A stretch of DNA of 14,742 nucleotides, taken from contig JAQVPE010000005.1 of assembly GCA_028702245.1 (NCBI GenBank), forward strand, positions 1 to 14,742, written 5' to 3'. Below the pieces are notes generated by a model, which was given only the letters and a program-made list of their open reading frames with translations, made no database searches and was not told where the DNA came from. This DNA is from Candidatus Izemoplasmatales bacterium. GTDB taxonomy: Bacteria > Bacillota_I > Bacilli_A > Izemoplasmatales > Hujiaoplasmataceae. Below, piece by piece: positions 1 to 11,189 of the stretch. Made by a program: the position numbers and the translations under genes. The first letter of the stretch is position 1; each line of letters opens with the position of its first letter.

Positions 1-18
1 GATCAAACTCTCCATTCA
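1..18 (-). rRNA. 16S rRNA gene, 5' end only (continues out of the window)
   Basis: Read on the minus strand, the first bases of the window give GGAGAGTTTGATC, the universal start of bacterial 16S rRNA (bases that precede CTGGCTCAG). By alignment to E. coli numbering, window base 1 is about 16S nucleotide 18, so the mature 5' end lies near position 18. Only this tip is present. The identification is strengthened by the consensus promoter and boxA-like leader directly upstream. The exact processed end cannot be set from sequence alone. Confidence 0.9.
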
Positions 19-130
19 TTTATGAATTGTTTGTTAGCTCTTATTTTGTATGTTATCCTTTTTGTTTTGCATATCGTCTATCTGTTCAGTTTTCAAAGAC
101 CCGTTTATCTGCCCGCGTTTTCTCACGGCC
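19..130 (-). other. rRNA operon leader with boxA-like antitermination signal
   Basis: Transcribed spacer between the predicted rRNA transcription start (about 129) and the 16S 5' end. On the minus strand it contains TCTTTGAAAACTGAACA at about 83-99, which resembles the boxA/NusB-NusE antitermination element and is the typical pre-16S sequence in Bacillota and Acholeplasma-like bacteria. A short perfect inverted repeat (ATTCAT-TT-ATGAAT) lies at 14-27, against the mature 16S end. The 63-codon plus-strand ORF that overlaps this leader is not a gene. Confidence 0.7.
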
Positions 131-135
131 TTATC

Positions 136-164
136 ATTTTATCATAACGATAGTGTGGTGTCAA
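136..164 (-). promoter_or_regulatory. rRNA operon promoter (sigma-70/SigA type)
   Basis: On the minus strand there is a perfect -35 TTGACA at 164-159 and a -10 TAAAAT at 141-136, separated by exactly 17 bp. The 20-30 bases upstream of the -35 are AT-rich, like an UP element. The predicted start point is near 129. Position, strength and orientation fit the main promoter of the 16S-led rRNA operon that leaves the left edge. Confidence 0.88.
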
Positions 165-201
165 CGATTTTTGATCGCAAATGAAATATATATTACCCGC
201 C

Positions 202-229
202 AAAAAAAGAGGTTATAGAATAACCTCTT
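202..229 (-). terminator. Intrinsic terminator closing the surface-protein unit
   Basis: A perfect 10-bp stem (AAGAGGTTAT with ATAACCTCTT, 207-229) with a 3-base loop is followed on the minus strand by an unbroken T run (positions 208-202). It lies about 150 bp after the stop of the LRR lipoprotein and about 40 bp before the -35 of the rRNA promoter, so it separates the accessory transcript from the rRNA operon. Positions 230-378, between it and the LRR gene stop, show no gene or recognisable element. Confidence 0.88.
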
Positions 230-378
230 AACGAACAATATTCCGTAGGAAATTCAAACAACGATGAACATCAAAGAGTTACATAAACAATCAAAATGCG
301 TGGATGATGATTCATCGGATATATTTCCGGTAGCGAAACAAGCATCGTCTTCATCGGGCCGTGTGTATGATGATTGGA

Positions 379-1527
379 TCATTCATTAGAATTGGCCGTG
401 GTAGAGAAACTATAATAGTCGAGTTTTGAATACACAGACCAGTCCATGTCTTCTCTGATGTTGTCATATCCTAGCCAAAATGCTTCTTCCATTAGATGAT
501 TATCATCCTCGTTTATCGAAAACACAATCTCAACTTCAAAAGGTGTTGAAGCATCATTTGTATATGGATAATATAGATAGTTCCAGATAATGAAATATGT
601 GAAATACTCACTGTAATCTTGGAATAGAGACATGTCAAAGTCCTTCGTCTTGTACTCAACTCGTGAAACAAAATTCCTCTGCAATTCATGTGGCGTCGTG
701 TTGCCAAAGATATCGTAATCAAGAGATTGCAGCGTTGAAGGGAATGAAATTGAGGTAAGTCGACTGTTGGAAAATACGGATCTTCCCAGTGATATCAACC
801 CTTCCGGCAAGACCAATTCCCCCTCGAGACCGGAACAACTAAACGCTCCGCCGTCGATCATTTTTATGGTCTCGGGAATATTGATGGATGTGTTTTTTGT
901 GCCATAAAAGGCGCAACTATGAATTTCTTCGACTGAATCGGGAAGGATAATTTCACCAAAATTAGTTCCTGCCATTGCATATGCCCCAATGATTTTGATT
1001 GAGGCTGGTATTCTGATGGTCTTTCCTTCTTTCTTGGGATTAGCAACCCAAACGAGTTTTGTCTTGTCTTTCGATGTCACCGCTTTATGAAATCCGATTG
1101 TCGTTGCTTTCAAATACTTGTGATCTCTGGGAATCTTGATGTCAACGCTCGAAAGTATCCATGTTAGAGCAGACCCGATGTCTTCGATCTCCTTGGGCAC
1201 TCTGAATTCCTTCAGATTTACAAGACAGCCAATTGCGTCCTTTTCAATAGAGGTCATCGTATCTGGAAGCAATAAAGAGACAATGTCCGTATTCTTGTTG
1301 AGAAATGCAGAGGATGTTATTGTTGTCACAGGCAATCCCAGATAGGAAGAAGGCACCACAACATCAAGAGATTCTCCCGTGTAATCAACGACAGCGTATC
1401 CTGTTCCATCTTCAAGCAACTCATACACGAGACCTTCGGTGGGTAATTCAACTTTCCTGCAGCCAAAAGAGACGAGCAAAAGAAGCATTACTGAGAAGAA
1501 TGTCAATACTCTGTTGATTGTCTTCAT
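379..1527 (-). CDS. Predicted lipoprotein with BspA-type leucine-rich repeats (LRR_5)
   Basis: A 382-residue protein, predicted to be exported and lipid-anchored. It opens with MKTINR, a hydrophobic core rich in Leu/Val, then VSFG followed by Cys23. That Cys is the likely lipidation site, although the lipobox is relaxed (Ser at -3). After a short domain (about residues 30-60) come roughly seven repeats of the LRR_5/BspA pattern, such as IPASIKIIGAYAM, LPDSVEEIHSCAF, IPETIKMIDGGAF and LPEGLISLGRSVF. The last 80 or so residues are acidic and Tyr/Phe-rich with no repeat. BspA-type repeats usually mediate binding or adhesion at the cell surface; the ligand here is unknown. An in-frame ATG 66 bases upstream exists, but it lies inside the preceding gene. 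The chosen ATG has AGGGAG about 10 bases ahead and starts 13 bp after the DNRLRE stop, so the two are probably co-transcribed. The ORF stops with TGA. Confidence 0.8.
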   Translation of the reverse strand: MKTINRVLTFFSVMLLLLVSFGCRKVELPTEGLVYELLEDGTGYAVVDYTGESLDVVVPSSYLGLPVTTITSSAFLNKNTDIVSLLLPDTMTSIEKDAIGCLVNLKEFRVPKEIEDIGSALTWILSSVDIKIPRDHKYLKATTIGFHKAVTSKDKTKLVWVANPKKEGKTIRIPASIKIIGAYAMAGTNFGEIILPDSVEEIHSCAFYGTKNTSINIPETIKMIDGGAFSCSGLEGELVLPEGLISLGRSVFSNSRLTSISFPSTLQSLDYDIFGNTTPHELQRNFVSRVEYKTKDFDMSLFQDYSEYFTYFIIWNYLYYPYTNDASTPFEVEIVFSINEDDNHLMEEAFWLGYDNIREDMDWSVYSKLDYYSFSTTANSNE

Positions 1528-1540
1528 AACATCACTCTCC

Positions 1541-3001
1541 CTAATCGTCAATTTGAATGGCAAGATAGATAGCGTCACCAATACAAGCGTCATAAATTGG
1601 AATCCCGGGATAGTCTCTTAGAAGCCAAATCGTATCTAGTGGATCAACAGACCCTGCACATAATACCCATGAATCTTTTGAAGGTAGTTTCTGAGCCCAA
1701 AATCCATTTGGCAACTGCCTAATAAAGTGATAGGAATATGGATTGCCATCACGAGGATCATATAATACTCGCATTCCTATTCTATACTCGTTAGAATATA
1801 TCGTGGAGTTGAATGCATCAAGCACTCGATAATCTATTCCCCGATTGTTCAGATCAACTATAACATTGCTGAGTATTGCGGTGACATTATTGTAGGGGCT
1901 TCCGATTCCATTAGGATTTGGAGCTTGATCTATTCCTAAAGCAAACCCGTAACAGTTCATGTTTGTGCTTGTTTCTGGGGTATACCAGTTGCCGTAGGTA
2001 ACCTCAAGAATTGGAGATGAAGAACTTTCCGACGAATAGAACGACACGTTGTTTCTGGTCGGTACGTATTTTGGATATAAACGATATCGAAGGCTAACTA
2101 TTTCAGCTTTCTTTTTTTTGTATACTTCTCCTGTAATATCAAAGGAAATTGTGGAACCGACAGCAACTGATGTTTGGTAGGAAACTACGTAATTTGAATT
2201 TCCATTCAAAGAAGTGTATGACCCTGGTGTGTTAGATATCTCTTGAACAAAAACACTGCTGGAGTACATACTTGTGCTCCGCCTGGTAATATAAACCTTT
2301 ATCGAATCAATAGTATATCCCGGGTAACTATCAAGTTCGTCATACACATAATCATAAATGTTGTACGTGTTGAGATTAAGCACCGAGAACATCAAGGTAT
2401 AGTCATAGTCATCATCAATGATCATTGTTTCATCGTACATAACATTCAACCTGCTGTTATCAACACAATAATCTGAGCCAACCATGCAATATTTGTCCTG
2501 AATAAAGTTACTAGAACTGTTCATAGTATATGTCACGGTGGGATCGATTTCAACTGGATACATGATATTCTCATTCCTCAGCCAAGAAGCGCTCGGTGTG
2601 ATGGTGAAAAGGTATTCATTATCTGACACTTCCTGATACAGAACGGCGATTTCGTACGAGTACAGCCCTTGTTGATCATACATATAGAATGGTTCAATCT
2701 CAAACACACAATCACCGTCTTCATTCTCAAGTTGGAACAAACCGTCCTCTTTTTCGGTCAACTCCAAATTATCCAGTTTGAGAAGATACTTAATACTAAA
2801 CCCATCTTGGTGTGATTTAAGAACTAATGTTTCCTTCAATTGACTGGATCGGATATCAAATACCAAATCAGTATCATCAAATATATCCTTGTAGTGAATT
2901 CTGCTTGCGGTGTTTTCGGCGAATTTTGGGCCAACGCTGTTGGTTATTTCGCCTTTTGAACGGGAAATATCCAAGTACGTAATGCTAAATGATGAGTTCA
3001 T
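1541..3001 (-). CDS. DNRLRE-type secreted protein, main fragment, with C-terminal Cys/His module
   Basis: A 486-codon frame without signal peptide. Residues about 1-155 look like the region that precedes the DNRLRE domain in WapA-like wall proteins and end in the hallmark YPVEIDPTVT. Residues about 155-335 fit a DNRLRE beta-sandwich: FIQDKYCM near the start, then ISFDITGEV, and the closing PILEVTYG. After this comes a separate module with NCYGFALG (Cys350) and YHFIRQLPNGFW (His425). I recognise this pattern from uncharacterised secreted Bacillota proteins, and it resembles a papain/NlpC-like Cys-His pair; catalysis is an inference. No ribosome binding site precedes the first ATG, and that ATG overlaps the stop of the upstream ORF by ATGA. 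The most likely reading is that it is the rest of one gene beginning at 3321, broken by a one-base frame change. It is followed 13 bp later by the LRR lipoprotein gene. The reading frame is AT-richer than rpoBC. Confidence 0.7.
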   Translation of the reverse strand: MNSSFSITYLDISRSKGEITNSVGPKFAENTASRIHYKDIFDDTDLVFDIRSSQLKETLVLKSHQDGFSIKYLLKLDNLELTEKEDGLFQLENEDGDCVFEIEPFYMYDQQGLYSYEIAVLYQEVSDNEYLFTITPSASWLRNENIMYPVEIDPTVTYTMNSSSNFIQDKYCMVGSDYCVDNSRLNVMYDETMIIDDDYDYTLMFSVLNLNTYNIYDYVYDELDSYPGYTIDSIKVYITRRSTSMYSSSVFVQEISNTPGSYTSLNGNSNYVVSYQTSVAVGSTISFDITGEVYKKKKAEIVSLRYRLYPKYVPTRNNVSFYSSESSSSPILEVTYGNWYTPETSTNMNCYGFALGIDQAPNPNGIGSPYNNVTAILSNVIVDLNNRGIDYRVLDAFNSTIYSNEYRIGMRVLYDPRDGNPYSYHFIRQLPNGFWAQKLPSKDSWVLCAGSVDPLDTIWLLRDYPGIPIYDACIGDAIYLAIQIDD

Positions 3002-3321
3002 GAAGGAAACTGAACACTCATTTTTTCGTTTATGCTGCGTGGTAATTTGACTATGTAGTCGCTATGCTGTGTCGTATGATAACCCGAAAACAAGGTGCTT
3101 TTTAGAGAGTTATCGATTTCTTCATACTCCCCTTCTTCATTCATAAAGAAGACATCCTCTTCATACAGGTATGATCTTAGATTGCCTTTCTCATCAATCA
3201 AAGTTTTGGCCGCTGAGTGTTTGGGCGATAATACATCATACTCGGGCATAGGAGACGCTTTTACCGTAGTAACAAATAGACAAGCAAACACTAGCAGAAA
3301 CAGGAATAGTACTTTCTTCAT
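2998..3321 (-). CDS. N-terminal fragment of the DNRLRE-type secreted protein (frame-broken)
   Basis: A 107-residue ORF starting MKKVLFLFLLVFACLF, a classical Sec signal peptide with probable cleavage after VKA (about residue 22). The mature part has EEDVFFMNEEGEYEEIDNSLKS followed by DYIVKLPRS. This matches the conserved N-terminus of WapA/DNRLRE proteins, where an acidic 'G-x-x-EEIDN-L' segment precedes a short beta-rich stretch. The ORF stops with TGA at 2998 exactly where the next frame opens (ATGA overlap), and the next frame continues the same family. I therefore read this as the 5' part of a single gene of about 593 codons. The start has a modest ribosome binding site (CAAGG, 5 bases before ATG). 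Upstream are a long AT-rich leader and two promoter candidates. Alternatives are a sequencing error, a real pseudogene, programmed frameshifting, or translational coupling. Confidence 0.65.
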   Translation of the reverse strand: MKKVLFLFLLVFACLFVTTVKASPMPEYDVLSPKHSAAKTLIDEKGNLRSYLYEEDVFFMNEEGEYEEIDNSLKSTLFSGYHTTQHSDYIVKLPRSINEKMSVQFPS

Positions 3322-3423
3322 AAATGCCTTGTATAACCAAATCGCTTAAAATGAGCTGGTTTGATTATCCTTTCTTTAGCATTTGTTTCTTATATATTTA
3401 ATATTTTATCATCGAATAAAGTA

Positions 3424-3470
3424 CTATGGATTTGTTTCAAGCATGTTAACCACTTGTTAAGAATCCATAG
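3424..3470 (-). promoter_or_regulatory. Leader hairpin of unknown function
   Basis: A perfect 9-bp inverted repeat, CTATGGATT at 3424-3432 and AATCCATAG at 3462-3470. It encloses a second short complementary pair, CAAG (3438-3441) with CTTG (3453-3456). There is no T run after it on either strand, so it is not a typical terminator. It would lie inside the 5' leader of the DNRLRE transcript, about 100 nt before the start codon. It could be an RNA regulatory structure or a binding site for a dimeric protein; nothing identifies which. Confidence 0.4.
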
Positions 3471-3547
3471 ATAGTTATCTCACGACAAACCCGTTCCAGA
3501 AAATAAAAACAATATACCTCGAAGGCATATCATCATTGACAGATCCC

Positions 3548-3576
3548 TAATTATCCACTTGTATGCAATTGGTCAA
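3548..3576 (-). promoter_or_regulatory. Second candidate promoter of the accessory unit
   Basis: On the minus strand, -35 TTGACC at 3576-3571 and -10 TAATTA at 3553-3548, with a 17-bp spacer. It is weaker than the upstream promoter but correctly spaced and oriented towards the DNRLRE gene. Confidence 0.4.
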
Positions 3577-3653
3577 TATTGCCTTCAAATAATCAATTCA
3601 ATTTTGTTGATATATTAATATACTGACTTCGCACAAAATCTATTTATAGTCCA

Positions 3654-3682
3654 TTTATATCATATGCATTGAACCTTGTCAA
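3654..3682 (-). promoter_or_regulatory. Candidate main promoter of the DNRLRE-LRR unit
   Basis: On the minus strand, a perfect -35 TTGACA at 3682-3677 and -10 TATAAA at 3659-3654 are 17 bp apart, with a TGA extended -10 immediately before the hexamer. It sits about 35 bp after the rpoC terminator, so the accessory genes appear to have their own transcription start near 3647 and a leader of about 325 nt. Confidence 0.65.
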
Positions 3683-3715
3683 CGGACCCATACATTAAAA
3701 ATACAGCGGATACGT

Positions 3716-3753
3716 AAAAACGGCACTACCAAGATGTTGTTGGTAATGCCGTT
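3716..3753 (-). terminator. Intrinsic terminator of rpoC
   Basis: A 14-bp stem (AACGGCATTACCAA with TTGGTAGTGCCGTT on the minus strand, one U-G pair) with a 7-base loop, ending in TTTTT at 3720-3716. It begins 47 bp after the rpoC stop. It ends the rpoBC transcript, so rpoC is the last gene of its operon here. Confidence 0.93.
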
Positions 3754-3799
3754 TATTGGTTGATCACAAAATAGCAAGATTTCCTTAGTTTGGAAAAGC

Positions 3800-7426
<3,627 letters not shown>

Positions 7427-7444
7427 AACTTAACCTCCCCTTTC

Positions 7445-10400
7445 CTAGGATTGAAATCCATATTTTGTGATATAGTCCTCGACGTCATCGTCAACGAGGC
7501 TTCGGTTGACTTCATTGGTTCCTGAATCGCGATTGATCAATTCGACATAGATGCCAAGCGATCTGAGTTCGCGCGTCAAAACCCGGAACGATTCCGGAAG
7601 ACTCGGATCGGGGATCGGATGCCCGTCCACGATCGCGCGGAAGACTTTGTTTCTGCCGATGATGTCATCGGATTTGACTGTCAGCATTTCTTGAAGGGTA
7701 TAGGCAGCGCCGTAGGCTTCAAGAGCCCAAACTTCCATTTCCCCGAATCTTTGGCCGCCGTTTTGAGCTTTTCCGCCCATCGGCTGCTGGGTGACGAGGG
7801 TATAGGGGCCAACGCTTCTGGCATGCAGTTTGTCATCGACCATATGGTCAAGTTTGATCATATACATGATACCGACGGCGACCTTGTTGTCGAAGCGCTC
7901 GCCGGTGCGGCCATCATAAAGAACGTATTTGCCGTCGGCGCTCATGCCGGCTTCTTTCATGATTTCATCGAGGTCTTCACGCTCGACGCCGTCAAAAACA
8001 GGCGTTGCGATATGAAGACCGAGTTTCTTCGCGGCCATGCCGAGATGAATCTCGAGAACCTGGCCGATGTTCATCCGGGAGGGAACGCCCAGAGGATTGA
8101 GCATGATATCGACCGGCGTACCGTCTTCGAGGTAAGGCATGTCCTCAGACGGCAGTATTTTGGAGATGACGCCTTTATTGCCGTGGCGCCCGGCCATCTT
8201 GTCGCCTTCGGAAATCTTCCGTTTCTGGACGATATAGACCCTGACAACGGTATTGACGCCGGGAGACAGTTCATCCTGGTCTCTTGTGAATACTTTGACG
8301 CTGTGGACGATACCGCCGCCACCGTGGGGTACCCTCAGTGAAGTGTCGCGGACTTCGCGTGACTTCTCACCGAAGATCGCAAGGAGCAGTCTGTCTTCCG
8401 GAGTCGGGTCGGTCACGCCCTTGGGAGTGACTTTGCCAACGAGAATATCGCCTTCCTTGACTTCCGCTCCGGGGATGATGATGCCCTGAGCGTCGAGATA
8501 TTTGCGGCCTTCTTCACCGACATTCGGGATTTCTCTCGTTATCTCTTCTTTTCCAAGTTTGGTGTCGCGGGCTTCTAGTTCGTATTTCTCGATATGGATT
8601 GAAGTATAGACGTCTTCCTTGACGAGCCGCTCGTTCATGATAACGGCATCCTCATAGTTATAGCCGTTCCAAGTCATGAAGGCGACGAGAACGTTTCTTC
8701 CAAGCGATAGCTCGCCATCGTCCATTGAAGGACCATCGGCGATGATGTCTGATTTCTTGATCGTTTCGCCAAGATTGACGATTGGAGCCTGATTGATGCA
8801 GGTCCCCTGATTGCTACGCATGAATTTTTGCAGATAATAGGTATCAAATTCGCCGTCAAGACGTCTGATTTTGATTTTAGTGCCGTCAACATATTCAACG
8901 ACGCCATCATTTTCAGCAACAACAGCCGCTCCCGAGTCCTGGGCGGTCTTGAATTCGATACCGGTTCCCACAAACGGAGCTTCCGGATTCAACAACGGAA
9001 TTGCTTGACGCTGCATGTTGGCTCCCATTAGGGCGCGGTTGGCATCGTCATGCTCAAGGAAGGGGATACAGGCGGTCGAGACCGATACAATCTGTTTCGG
9101 GCTGACGTCCATATAGTCACAACGTTCGCGGTCATACATCTTGGTTTCGCCAAGATGTCTGGCGACGACCCGCTCTTCTCTGATCGTCATATCATCATTG
9201 AGTTTGACGTTCGCCTGAACGATGATATGTTTCTGTTCTTCATCTGCGGAAAGATAGACGATTTCATTCGTGACTTTGCGGGACACTTTGTCGATCTTCA
9301 AATAAGGCGTTTCCATAAATCCATATTTATTGACGCGCACGTAGCACGCCAAAGAGTTGATCAAACCGATGTTTTGACCCTCAGGTGTTTCGATCGGGCA
9401 AATCCGCCCGTAGTGGGATTGGTGGACGTCACGAACTTCGAAACCGGCCCGGTCGCGGGTTAGACCTCCGGGTCCGAGAGCCGAAAGACGGCGCTTGTGC
9501 GTCAACTCGTCAAGGGGATTCGTCTGTTGCATGAACTGCGAGAGCTGACTGCTGCCAAAGAATTCTTTAAGCGATGACGTTAAAGGTCTGATATTGACGA
9601 GGTTTTGCGGCGTCAATTCTTTGACTTCTTTGGTCGACATCCGGTCTTTGACGTTTTTCTCCATCTTCGCAAGGCCGATTCGGAACTGGTTCTTGAGTAG
9701 TTCACCGATCAGGCGCAACCGGCGATTGCCGAGGTGATCGATATCGTCAAGACTGCCGATTTGATCGAACAGGTTCAAAAAGTAGGAAATACTGGCGATG
9801 ATATCGGAAGTCGTGATATGCAACTTGGTTTCATAGGAGTTGTTGCCGATGACCCTGACATCTTTCTGGGAGCCATTGATCGTGACATTCAAATCGAGAT
9901 ATTCGATATAGACATCGCGGATCACGTTTTCGATGAAATCTTCGTTGGTGTTTTCCGGAGCGGCTTCCATCCGGGCTTCCCGTTCAAGATGGTGCTTGAG
10001 TTCAAGTTCAAGATTCTCGTCGAAAACGACTCTTCTGGTGAAGTGTTTGCGGTTGTTTTCGAGGAAGGTCACGGTCTCATAGTCGATTTTCAGGCCTTTT
10101 GGCAACAAGACTTCACCGGTCTCGTTGTCCACAAGATCTTTGACAAGTTTGACTTCGATATCTTTGTCAAGCAAATTCATGATCCGCGCGGTCAAGTCGA
10201 GTTTCTGGTTGATCTTGAAGCGGCCGACCTCGGCCAGATCATAGCGTTTCTCGTCGAAAAGCCGAGAGACGAAGAAGGACCTTGCCCCCTCGATCGTCGC
10301 GGTTTCCCCTTGACGAATCTTGGCATAGACTTCTTTCATCGCATCTTCGGAATTGTCGATTTCATCTTTTTCGATGGTGTTCTTCAAAAGATGATGCTCA

Positions 10401-11068
10401 CCAAACAATTTGTAGATCTGCTCGTCTTTTGACAAGCCGATCGCTCTGATCATCACTGAAAGCGGGATTTTTTTGGAGCGATCGATCTTTGCGTATAGCA
10501 GGTCTTTGGAACCAATCTCATATTCGAGCCAGGCTCCCCTGGTAGGGATAACCTGTCCGAGGTATTTTCTTTGTAATGTCTTCTTGTCGACTTCTTCGCT
10601 GAAGAAGACGCCGGATGAACGGACGATTTGGGATACGATAACGCGTTCAGAACCGTTGATGATGAAACTGCCGACCGGTGACATCATGGGAATGTCTCCC
10701 ATAAAGATCCGCTGTTCCTTGATGGTATCGGAAACAACTTGGCCGGTCGCTTTATCCGGAAGTTCTTTGCTTCTTAGCTGGACCTTGACTTTTAATGGTC
10801 TTGAGTAAGTCATGTCCTTTTCTTTGCATTCTTGGACTGTGTATTTCGCCGGTTCAAGTTCATAATCATTGAAGTAAAGTTCCAAGTTTTCGGTGAAGTT
10901 TTTGATCGGTGAAAGATCTTCAAACAATTCCTTGAGCCCGGTTTCGATGAACCACTGGAAGGAAGAAGTCTGCACTTCGATCAAATTGGGGAGTTCGACA
11001 TTCGATTTGACACGTGAATAATTTCTTCTTTCCCGGCGTTTACCGTATTTGACGGTTTTGTATTCCAC
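7445..11068 (-). CDS. rpoB: DNA-directed RNA polymerase subunit beta
   Basis: The beta subunit of RNA polymerase, 1207 residues. It shows the fork/rifampicin-binding segment [18 protein letters not shown] at about 505-522, [20 protein letters not shown] after it, the [10 protein letters not shown] catalytic-site motif starting at Lys957, and the C-terminal [20 protein letters not shown] segment that contacts beta'. Within the rifampicin cluster, the residue equivalent to E. coli Asp516 is Gln514 (codon CAA at 9529-9527), whereas the His526 and Ser531 equivalents (His524, Ser529) are kept. The start is GTG, with GAGG 7 bases upstream; the first residues are [20 protein letters not shown] separate extended -10 promoter overlaps the end of the preceding methyltransferase gene, giving an approximately 85-nt leader. 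rpoC follows 18 bp downstream. Confidence 0.99.
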   Translation of the reverse strand: MEYKTVKYGKRRERRNYSRVKSNVELPNLIEVQTSSFQWFIETGLKELFEDLSPIKNFTENLELYFNDYELEPAKYTVQECKEKDMTYSRPLKVKVQLRSKELPDKATGQVVSDTIKEQRIFMGDIPMMSPVGSFIINGSERVIVSQIVRSSGVFFSEEVDKKTLQRKYLGQVIPTRGAWLEYEIGSKDLLYAKIDRSKKIPLSVMIRAIGLSKDEQIYKLFGEHHLLKNTIEKDEIDNSEDAMKEVYAKIRQGETATIEGARSFFVSRLFDEKRYDLAEVGRFKINQKLDLTARIMNLLDKDIEVKLVKDLVDNETGEVLLPKGLKIDYETVTFLENNRKHFTRRVVFDENLELELKHHLEREARMEAAPENTNEDFIENVIRDVYIEYLDLNVTINGSQKDVRVIGNNSYETKLHITTSDIIASISYFLNLFDQIGSLDDIDHLGNRRLRLIGELLKNQFRIGLAKMEKNVKDRMSTKEVKELTPQNLVNIRPLTSSLKEFFGSSQLSQFMQQTNPLDELTHKRRLSALGPGGLTRDRAGFEVRDVHQSHYGRICPIETPEGQNIGLINSLACYVRVNKYGFMETPYLKIDKVSRKVTNEIVYLSADEEQKHIIVQANVKLNDDMTIREERVVARHLGETKMYDRERCDYMDVSPKQIVSVSTACIPFLEHDDANRALMGANMQRQAIPLLNPEAPFVGTGIEFKTAQDSGAAVVAENDGVVEYVDGTKIKIRRLDGEFDTYYLQKFMRSNQGTCINQAPIVNLGETIKKSDIIADGPSMDDGELSLGRNVLVAFMTWNGYNYEDAVIMNERLVKEDVYTSIHIEKYELEARDTKLGKEEITREIPNVGEEGRKYLDAQGIIIPGAEVKEGDILVGKVTPKGVTDPTPEDRLLLAIFGEKSREVRDTSLRVPHGGGGIVHSVKVFTRDQDELSPGVNTVVRVYIVQKRKISEGDKMAGRHGNKGVISKILPSEDMPYLEDGTPVDIMLNPLGVPSRMNIGQVLEIHLGMAAKKLGLHIATPVFDGVEREDLDEIMKEAGMSADGKYVLYDGRTGERFDNKVAVGIMYMIKLDHMVDDKLHARSVGPYTLVTQQPMGGKAQNGGQRFGEMEVWALEAYGAAYTLQEMLTVKSDDIIGRNKVFRAIVDGHPIPDPSLPESFRVLTRELRSLGIYVELINRDSGTNEVNRSLVDDDVEDYITKYGFQS

Positions 11069-11134
11069 AGGATCACCTCATGATATTGATGTAGTAACGA
11101 CTGATAAATGAATTTTTGAAACCAATAAACGCAA

Positions 11135-11156
11135 AAATGCGCATTCTATCGCATTT
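11135..11156 (-). other. Small hairpin at the start of the rpoB leader
   Basis: On the minus strand a 7-bp stem (AAATGCG with CGCATTT, 8-base loop) is followed by further T bases and a partly repeated TTGCG. It lies just after the methyltransferase stop and at about the predicted rpoB transcription start. It could be a weak terminator for upstream transcripts or a 5'-end structure of the rpoB mRNA. The stem is too short for a firm call. Confidence 0.35.
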
Positions 11157-11160
11157 AAAT

Positions 11161-11189
11161 ATAATATCACAACGTTGTCAAATCGTCAA
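11161..11189 (-). promoter_or_regulatory. rpoB promoter, extended -10
   Basis: On the minus strand, -35 TTGACG at 11189-11184 and -10 TATTAT at 11166-11161 with a 17-bp spacer, and TGA just before the -10 (an extended -10). The -35 lies inside the last codons of the methyltransferase gene. It would let rpoBC be made independently of the ribosomal protein operon upstream. Confidence 0.7.

Larger units (their letters stand above)
3322..3715 (-). other. AT-rich intergenic leader of the accessory unit, no gene seen
   Basis: About 390 bp between the rpoC terminator and the DNRLRE gene, with no plausible protein gene and no tRNA. On the minus strand it holds two promoter candidates (3654-3682 and 3548-3576) and a 47-nt hairpin (3424-3470), described separately. 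If the upstream promoter is used, the mRNA leader is more than 300 nt long. Confidence 0.6.

Noticed and set aside
27..218. 63-codon plus-strand ORF at the left edge
   Set aside because: It runs antisense through the rRNA leader, rRNA promoter and terminator and shows no protein features.
275..378. Open reading continuing past the TGA stop of the LRR lipoprotein (about 34 codons)
   Set aside because: TGA is clearly a stop elsewhere in the window and Trp is TGG, the extension has no repeat or domain character, and a short open run is expected by chance.
7619..8341. 240-codon plus-strand ORF opposite rpoB (and a similar one at 9734-10432)
   Set aside because: Both lie wholly inside rpoB on the other strand, without a ribosome binding site or family motifs; they reflect codon bias of a conserved gene.
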